Source of the DNA: Nemertoderma westbladi
Lineage: Eukaryota; Xenacoelomorpha; Nemertodermatida; Nemertodermatidae
NCBI GenBank assembly: GCA_032718475.1
Contig: JAUCBJ010003548.1
Coordinates: forward strand, 1 to 64,000
Direction: 5' to 3'
Length of the DNA: 64,000 bases
Shown here: in pieces, positions 56,826-64,000 of the stretch
How positions within the stretch are numbered: position 1 is the first letter of the stretch
Layout of the letters: each line of letters opens with the position of its first letter
The notes under the pieces: generated by a model
What the model saw: the letters and a program-made list of their open reading frames with translations, nothing else
Databases searched by the model: none
Told to the model about the DNA's origin: nothing
Made by a program: the position numbers and the translations under genes

Positions 56826-59758
56826 ATGGACAACCTTTCAGCTATTCACAACGCCAATAATACCCTGTACGAAGACGGTAGTGTAATGGAACATAGTGGT
56901 TCGTATGGCAATGAGTCTCAACATGGTTACTTGCAACCTGTGCCAATGGAGATGTTTCAGAATGGTTACCACCATGGTCAAAATGGACCTAGACAAGGTT
57001 ATAAATTCCCTAATCACAATGCAATACCGTAGCCTATATTTATATGTTGCTCAGCAGCTTACCATTCCTGGCATTACTTTGCCTACACACAACCAACCTT
57101 TTTTACTAGGTAATTTTTATCCGTTTTCTCTTTAATTATTGTTCTATAACAATTATCTTTTGTTCTAGAACTTTTTTTTATTGAAAAATGAAAAAAATGT
57201 AAACATATTTTGAATGGTTTCTTTATGAGGTACTGTACGTGTGCTATTTTGCGATTTAATAAATATTTGTTTAGATAATTTGCCTAAAGTCGCCTGTCTG
57301 CCTGTTAAATCGTTAAACTAATTAATTATTTCGGTATGTACATCTTTCTAATTAGTTCACTGAAGTTTAGAAAGGGTCTAGTTTTGAACAAATACAACAC
57401 TTGGGTATATTCAATATAATCAAGTTTTGTAGAAAATTTACCAACATTTCATATATACTGGGATCTGGATTACATACTGATTGTCTCTTAATGATCTTGT
57501 AATGAATTCAAATCCCAAATATTATATAGAATAAAATATCATTAAGTGTGAATTAACTAAACAAAACAAAACCAGTAACTATTATTAATGTCAGAAATAA
57601 ATCACCCCACCAAAATTAATAATCGTAATAAGATCACGTGAAATTTGAAACAAAGAGATTGCAGAGAAACAGAGAATATATTTTGTATTGTAATTGTGGA
57701 CGCCATTTTAATATTAATTAATTCAAAATATTTCTTTATTCAGATATGTTTACATTAGAAGCTGGGGGTAACACTACTTTTGACTACAACGGCCAACGAC
57801 TTAGCCAACCCATTCCAATGGAATACAGATATGGAGAGCACGGGGAACCACTTCCATTTATGCCACCCCCCTCCGAATATATGATGGCCAATTACGCCGG
57901 ACATATGACGCCACAACAGTTCCAGTTTGCGCAGATGCAGATGGGAATACCGGGGGACATTCACATGTTTGATGGGATGATGGGTGGTCGACCCCGAACC
58001 TTTAAAGAACACAAAAAGATGTATAAACATCGACCGAAGCAGAGAATGGCAGCCGATATTATACAATGCGTCGATGAGGACAATGGGCAAACAATCCAGG
58101 TGATCCTCAATCCCAAAGTCCTTGGGGAGGACCATCCCGCAAATGAACCCGTAAACCTGAAACCGAGGAAGAAGCAGAAAAAAACAAACAATGAGAATCA
58201 AGATAAATTAAGTAGTGAGGGAGAGAAACAAGAAAAGCAATCAAGAAAACGAGTGTCTAGAAACCGAAACGAGGTGAACAAAAAGGAAGAAAATGATAAT
58301 GAGAAGAGCACTGAAAGTAAATCAGAACCTATTCCAAAGAAAAAGAAAGGAAGGCCAAAGAAAACACAACCGCTTCCAGTGAAAGCGAAGAAAGGAGATG
58401 ATGTGAAGGATTTGGATAATATCGGTGATTACATTCCCGATGACGGGAAGAAGGTTGATGACCGCATAACTGATGATGCAAACAAGTCTCAGCCTTGTTT
58501 AGTTACTGCAGGGGGAGCAGTAGAGACAGAGGAATCTGTTGTTGTCGGCAATATAGTTTACAGTGACAGCGATGATGAACCGATTAGTAGGCTGCTAATA
58601 AAGACAAGGTCGATGGCAAGAAGGAAACGTAAAGCAACTAATCCAAGACGGAATGGGGATCGGTGTAAACGCACATTGGAGTTTGGAGGTACGGATGACC
58701 TCTGTGGGGATAATGTCAAGGTAGAAGTGGTAGATATAGAATCAGTGAAGAGATCAGTAGAAGTGGTAGATGTAGAATCATTGAGGAGATCAGTAGAAGT
58801 GGTAGATGTCGAATCAGTGAAGAGATCAGCAGAAGTGGTAGATGTAGAATCAGTAGAAGTGGTAGATGTCGAATCAGTGAAGAGATCAGTAGAAGTGGTA
58901 GATGTCGAATCAGTGAAGAGATCATTAGAAGTGGTAGATGTAGAATCACTTATGAGATCAGTAGAAGTGGTCGAATTGGTGCAAGAATCGATAGAATATG
59001 AGAGGGAATCAAAGGATGACACGAAAGCCCACAATGCAGAAAGACCTGTGGACAATGTAAATGAAACTACAGAACCGGTTGCTACAGCTGAACTGGATCC
59101 AAATGTTGTTGAACAGGGTTCTGTTAACGAACCAATACAATATAAGGTTTTGGAAGAAGAGCCCCAGAAACTAGACAATGGAGAACAAGTGGATATTAAC
59201 GAGGATGAGATTGTTGATGAAGAGGTTACTGATACAGAGGAGGAGGAGGATGATAGTGATGGTGATTCTGTGGGAGTCCTACAGCCACCAAGCAACCCCT
59301 GGGGGAGTCTGGATATCTCTCTACCTGTTATTGTTCGTAAGAACGCACCCCGTCGCTCACAGTGGGGCACCTGGATGGCCAACCTGCCCCTCCCACCACC
59401 AAGCGTCCAACAGGAAACCAACAACACCCCTCAACATGAGTTCATAGAGCAGGGCTACAACTACGGGGAACAGACCAACGAATGTAGCGAGGCCCAGCAT
59501 TGGTCAGCGACAGGACCCGATCCTACGAAGCCAACGGGTGCAGAAGCCATCCCCCCATGGGGGGGCTGGGAGTACCAGAGCAGTAGTCACACCGGCACGA
59601 CCTGCGGCCACGACTGTTTCTGGCGACGGAACAGCAACTTATTGCGGAGTGCCGAGACGCAGGGAGGCAGTGGGGATTGCGCTTATGTGAACCAATTCGA
59701 AAACGTCGAGTCATTAGATAATGACCCTCTAGTATATCTTTACAACGATAATAATTAG
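56826..59758 (+). CDS. Unrecognised AT-hook, acidic, probably nuclear protein (two exons)
   Basis: Exon 1 is 56826-56997 (donor CAAG|GTTATA) and exon 2 is 57744-59758 (acceptor TTATTCAG). Joined in phase 1 they give 728 residues with Gln-Asp-Met at the junction. I do not recognise the family. The N terminus is Gln/Met/Pro/Tyr-rich. A basic segment follows (GGRPRTFKEHKKMYKHRPKQ, about 136-155), then a Lys/Arg/Glu-rich stretch with a classical AT-hook core KKKKGRPKKTQ (about 256-266). A 12-residue repeat (VEVVDVESVKRS type, about seven copies, residues ~386-468) is encoded by 36-bp tandem repeats. A strongly acidic run (DTEEEEDDSDGD, near 560) precedes a Trp/Pro/Gly-rich tail with one Cys-His pair (TTCGHDC). 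Chromatin association is inference from the AT-hook. Poly(A) candidates: AATAAA at 60069 and 60165. Confidence 0.82.
56998..57743. other. Intron of the AT-hook gene
   Basis: 746-bp AT-rich intron bounded by G|GTTATA and TTTATTCAG|A. No repeat or nested ORF stands out. Confidence 0.75.
58720..58975 (+). repeat. Coding 36-bp tandem repeat
   Basis: About seven copies of a 36-bp unit (core GAAGTGGTAGATGTAGAATC), in frame within the AT-hook gene and encoding the VDVESVKRSVEV repeat. One copy is shortened in frame (DVESVEVVDVES). Confidence 0.92.
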
Positions 59759-60789
59759 ATTAATTTTATTGTAAATAGCTAATTGCCATAATATGCTGAA
59801 CTCGTAGATATGTTGATAGAGATAGAGTTTAAAGGGGTTGTTTATTATTATTTTTTCCTTTAGTAACATGTTAATTTGATTCCAACTTAATTATAACTAT
59901 AAAAATATTATTTATTTCCTGCTAAATATAATTTCCTATTTATTGACGTATTTTACATATTAGATAGTAATATTTTTTAGGGAACTATGGACAGGACATA
60001 TAACCTCATACTGTAATTGGAGCCATACTTTGTTATTAGCTAGAAGTAGGATTAACATTCGAACCCTAAATAAATTGGTGTAGGCCTACTTAAAATATGT
60101 AGGTTGTTTATTGGTATAATATATATGGCTCCTGCTTTCGATTTTAACTTTGTTTCAGATTTTCAATAAATTGTGCTAAATTATAATTTGATTTTATTGA
60201 GACACCAATTTGACGATATATTTTATATATTGTTTCTAGACGGGGTGGGGTGGGGTGGGGTGGGGTGGGGTGGGGTGGGGTGGGGTGGGGTGGGGTGGGG
60301 GGGGGGGGGGGGGGGGGGTCGCTTCGCAAACTAATATCTCGCCCCGGAGAATTAGCAATGCATTAAGTGCTATATGCAACAGTTGCACGTTATCCTAAGT
60401 TTCCTAACCAAAACAATAAAGAAAAGTCAGACGATTTCCCTTGGAGAGGGCTCCATTTTGATTGCGTCAAGTAGATCCACCTATCCGCTATCCGTTTATG
60501 TTGGGTCAAAATCAATTGAGTCAAATCCATAATATAGAGCTTATTACAGTAGGTGAGAACGTGAAATAAAGTTAAATAATTAACGTAACGTAAAAAGTGT
60601 ATACACGGAAGGACAGCATATATAATACTACCACTATACGTTCAGTTTTGGTAAATTTCCAAAATTATATTAATATATATAAAGTATCAATCTTATGGGC
60701 TTTGCGAGCCAACATTATGGACAAAATCACAATAAAATTACAATTTTATACTTAAAACGAGTATTAGTCATGTTTACCAATGATTGCAA
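59759..60789. other. AT-hook gene 3' flank with G-rich microsatellite
   Basis: Holds AATAAA signals at 60069-60074 and 60165-60170. 60242-60318 is a (GGGGT)n tract of about 11 units followed by a run of 22 G, a strong G-quadruplex candidate. The rest is AT-rich. Confidence 0.7.
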
Positions 60790-61050
60790 ATGGATCGTTT
60801 TATATTGTCGGTTTTATGTTTTCTAACTGTTATACTTAGCCAAGCGGTAATATTTTACAGAATTCATTGCCTAACCGAAGTAATAAACAATCTCGAGTTA
60901 CACAAAACAATCCATAAAGATTTAATAACTGCGTTGAATAACGACCTGATATTCCTCGAAGAACAGCTCAAAGAATTCGAAGTTCGCGTTGGAAATCGTC
61001 ATCGAATAATGAACGATAGTTTACATAAATTAATTAACAATAAACAATAA
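60790..61050 (+). CDS. Possible small single-pass membrane or secreted protein
   Basis: 86-residue ORF from the ATG at 60790; the frame is open two codons upstream but with TTG. It begins MDRFILSVLCFLTVILSQAV, a good signal peptide or membrane anchor, followed by a charged helical region (EVINNLELHKTIHKDLITALNNDL...) compatible with a coiled coil. AATAAA overlaps the stop codon. No family recognised. It could be an unannotated small gene, a first exon, or chance. Confidence 0.35.
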   Translation: MDRFILSVLCFLTVILSQAVIFYRIHCLTEVINNLELHKTIHKDLITALNNDLIFLEEQLKEFEVRVGNRHRIMNDSLHKLINNKQ

Positions 61051-61053
61051 AAC

Positions 61054-61841
61054 TTATTAGCGGTAATTTAATTTGATTTTCAATTAAACTCTTGACGATG
61101 GCGGTTATATAAAAAGGGTTTGGTTTTGGTAATGTCACAAAGTAGTGAAAAGGTTAAAAACTTCGATTCTAAGTTGAGTGTTTCAGTTCGCTTCGCATTT
61201 GCCACCTTCCAAAAATAAATACTATTTTATATGGAAAAAACAAGAAAGCCATCTTACTTCGATTTTAAATTACAGAGCGGTTCGAGTTGAATAAAAACCG
61301 AGAGGTTGTAAAGTGATAATAGGGGGAGGGGACTCCGGGACAATTACTTTTCTCATGTAATTCGTAATTTTATTCTTACTTAAATGGGGGCAGGCAACGA
61401 AACAAAGCCAAATTACTCCAACAGCCATAGTGTCATTGAGCAGTCAGGGAAGGAAAATTATTCACCGGCCACCATATCTATTCAAAACAGGAGCCTTATA
61501 ATAATAATACAAGGTCGTACACAGGTTGTGAAACTCCTGGCGAAGGCAGTGGGCGTCTAGTTTTAAGCGGCGGGGTTGCAGGATTGCTACCGTAATTATA
61601 GACCATTGCTTATGTGCGAAGCGGAATATATAACATTGTGCAGGTTCACCTGTGTAACATACAACACAGCCTCCACTGCACCACGGAAAAGTCACATCCT
61701 TTGATAGATACTAAACTGGTCTGATTCACAGATCCTCTCTTCTCAGCGCGTTTGAGGGCAGACCATACATATATCCCATTATTCACCCATTACTCCAATC
61801 TTCTATCTAGTTCTGTGTTTCTAATAGAGTTTATTAGAAAT
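61054..61841. other. Unassigned region left of the SINE cluster
   Basis: No convincing exon. The minus-strand ORF at 61462-61695 has no recognisable features. Confidence 0.4.
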
Positions 61842-63254
61842 TGTATATGTGTTTAACATCCATAGATTGTATAAATTAATAAGTAATTAAACAGGACTAA
61901 GGATGATCCAACGCTATAGCAAATGGAGCGGAAAAAATGAATTCGACACCAGCGGGGATCGAACCCGCGTCTCCCGATAAACGTTCAGGTATGCTAACCA
62001 CTACACCACGGAGGTACCTGCATCTTTCCGATTGATTTGCTATAGGTGGTAAACTACCTTACGGTTGCTATTGAATACAGACCTCCTTACGGATGGATTT
62101 AATCTGTATTCTAATACAGTAGCAGTTATGACCTGTACTGCAAACGAATGTTATTGTATATGTGTTTAACATCCATAGATTGTATAAATTATAAGTAATT
62201 AAACAGGACTAAGGATGATCCAACTCTATAGGGGCCGTCCAAGTATGACGTCAGCACTTTAGGGGGGGGAGGGGGGTTGGGAAAATCTGATGACGTGCTG
62301 ATGAGGGGAGGGGAGGGGGTCAGCCAAAATCTGACGTCAGCATGTTCATTTATAGGTGCTAGAAGAGATATAGCAGAAGAGTAAATAGCTTGCCTATTTT
62401 AATTGTTCGAAGCCCCCGAAGGCCCTTAGCACGACCTTCTGTTTCAGTTACCAGTCACCATGTTTCAGTGATTAGGACGCGTGCTACTGGGGTACTGAGG
62501 TACTGGGGTTCGCCTGAAAATCAAACATTAATCCTAAGCTAATGATTGTTAAAGACTGCAGTACTGGTTCATTTAGGCCTATTATTAGCTTGTTTGTTTA
62601 TTATCATTCATAAACTGCTGTCGCATCAGGTAGAAGTATGTAAACGATAGGCTATCCTACTACAACTCTATACCTTCCTATATAGATAAGCTATGTAACT
62701 ACAGCCAGCCCCCGTGCACCCCCCCCTCCAATGCAATATTATACCTTTATCCTGCTGATAATAGTTTATTACAAATTTTTTTTTAATCTGATTTAGGGGG
62801 GGGGGGGGGGGGGTCAACGCCTATCTGATGACATCTGATTTAGGGGAGGGAGGGGGTCAACATTTTGGGGAAAAGTGCAGACGTCATACTTGGACGGCCC
62901 CATAGCAAATGGAGCGGAAAAAATGAATTCGCCACCAGCGGGGATTGAACCCGCGTCTCCCGATAAACGTTCAGGTATGCTAACCACTACACCACGGGGG
63001 TTACGGTTGCTATTGAATACAGTCCTCCTTACGGATGGATTTAATCTGTATTCTAATACAGTAGCAGTTATGACCTGTACTGCAAACGAATGTTATTGTA
63101 TATGTGTTTAACATCCATAGATTGTATAAATTAATAAGTAATTAAACAGGACTAAGGATGATCCAACTCTATAGCAAATGGAGCGGAAAAAATGAATTCG
63201 CCACCAGCGGGGATTGAACCCGCGTCTCCCGATAAACGTTCAGGTATGCTAACC
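61842..63254 (-). mobile_element. Tandem tRNA-derived SINE units (three copies, one interrupted)
   Basis: Repeat unit of about 268 bp. tRNA-like heads lie at about 61945-62014, 62931-62999 and 63201-63254 (the last truncated). On the minus strand the head has a perfect A-box (TGGTGTAGTGG) and B-box (GGTTCGATCC, or GGTTCAATCC in copies 2-3), a pairable anticodon stem and T stem, but a C at position 33 and a poorly paired acceptor. It is therefore a SINE, not a functional tRNA. The body (TTACGGTTGCTATTGAATAC... to GATCCAACTCTATAGC) is shared by all copies. The second copy is split by the MITE at 62231-62901. Confidence 0.85.
62231..62901. mobile_element. 671-bp MITE nested in a SINE unit
   Basis: Terminal inverted repeats begin GGGGCCGTCCAAGTATGACG on the left and the complement on the right. 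ATA is duplicated at the ends, and the empty site CTCTATAGCAAATGG is preserved in the neighbouring SINE copy. Subterminal G-rich segments and GACGTC motifs repeat in both halves. No transposase ORF. A 3-bp duplication fits PIF/Harbinger-type transposition, but a 2-bp target cannot be excluded. Confidence 0.85.
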
Positions 63255-63390
63255 TATTAGGTAACCGTTCAGGTATACCTGAACGTTTATCGGGAGACGC
63301 GGGTTCAATCCCCGCTGGTGGCGAATTCATTTTTTCCGCTCCATTTGCTATAGAGTTGGATCATCCTTAGTCCTGTTTAATTACTTATTA
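63132..63390. repeat. Perfect 115-bp inverted repeat
   Basis: Arms 63132-63246 and 63276-63390 are exact reverse complements, separated by 29 bases that themselves contain the palindrome GTTCAGGTATACCTGAAC. Each arm is SINE body plus tRNA-like head. A transcript through here would fold into a long perfect hairpin. Confidence 0.93.
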
Positions 63391-64000
63391 GTTTATTAGA
63401 AATGTTTTCAATTTTTATTTTTACTTTGGATATTGTCCCCTCTCTCCTCATCTGCCTTCCTCTCACTCCCCAAACCCTCTTGATTTTAATTTTGTACCCC
63501 TTTTCCGATTTTTTCACCGAATCTCTGATCAGGGGAGGGGGTGCTTTAGTCTCCTCCTCATGGCGTACTATAATTATTGAGTAAGAGCGGGCTTCGTGGT
63601 GGTGGGAGATTTGAATAGGCTACTATAAAGCCAGGCATCTATAAAGTCTGAAAGCAAGTTCGAAAGGCCTATATAGGACAGAACCTACCAGTATTGTGCA
63701 TTCATTCTTCCAGCAGTTTTTTTTAATTTTTCCCTCGGCAGTACTATCAGACTATGGCATATAATTTAAGTTTACATAAGTTGGCTGGCGAGAGGCGAGT
63801 GGCGACCACCATTCCACTCGCTACGCGATCTTGGTTGTCTTCCTGGCTTTCTTTCTCTTTCTGTTTTTACTAACTATTTTAGTACCAGGCAGCCGGCAGC
63901 CGGGTAGTCCCATATATCTTTCTTCTCTTGTTTAGCAATCTTAGGCCTACTTATTTTGTTGGTTGGGTGATAAAATTATTTTATTGTGTATACAAGTTTG
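63391..64000. other. Right edge, unassigned
   Basis: Pyrimidine-rich plus-strand stretch at 63400-63510, otherwise no gene or repeat recognised. Confidence 0.4.

Noticed and set aside
58558-59427. 289-residue minus-strand Ser/Thr-rich ORF
   Set aside because: Antisense of the acidic repeat region of the AT-hook gene; low complexity and no independent support.
61945-62014. Functional tRNA gene
   Set aside because: Acceptor stem does not pair, position 33 is C, and the sequence is part of a repeated SINE unit.

Overview
This is eukaryotic (animal) DNA: AT-rich, with split genes using GT/AG splice sites, tRNA-derived SINEs, MITEs, a LINE fragment, a BEL/Pao LTR retrotransposon and long intronic minisatellites. 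A marine invertebrate, perhaps a non-vertebrate deuterostome, is my best guess. That guess is inference only; no marker in the window fixes the species.

The backbone is one large minus-strand gene, an LRP1 (LDL-receptor-related protein 1) ortholog. I could place 20 consecutive exons from 55495 down to 6119. All 20 splice phases agree across junctions and give about 1,265 codons. The domain order is LDLa x2, EGF x2, propeller, EGF, propeller, EGF, LDLa x8, EGF x2, start of the third propeller. This is the N-terminal order of LRP1/LRP1B. The signal-peptide exon and the C-terminal part (further propellers, membrane segment, tail) are not found in the window.

Layout: TBCA (+, 779-1126), NTAN1 (-, 2434-3363) and MOSMO (+, 4282-4794) lie left of the last visible LRP1 exon, presumably inside the next LRP1 intron. 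ALG8 (+, 9443-11026) and an M16-family metalloprotease (+, 11931-14939) sit antisense inside one LRP1 intron. All five are uninterrupted ORFs, in contrast to the many-exon LRP1. A LINE fragment lies at about 18310-19530. A full-length, very young BEL/Pao element (31663-47322, 1,245-bp LTRs with one difference seen, 5-bp target duplication) sits in a 24-kb LRP1 intron. To the right are a two-exon AT-hook, acidic nuclear-type protein gene (+, 56826-59758), a doubtful small membrane ORF, and a SINE cluster with a nested 671-bp MITE and a perfect 115-bp inverted repeat.

The most unusual structure is the set of six LRP1 intronic tandem arrays. Every one touches or nearly touches an exon edge. Four carry the working splice site of that exon inside the repeat unit: two arrays of 5' splice sites (53-bp and 28-bp units) and two of 3' splice sites (55-bp and 28-bp units). 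In the 53- and 55-bp arrays each unit also copies about 30-37 bases of coding exon. The LRP1 transcript would therefore carry dozens to over a hundred decoy splice sites per intron.
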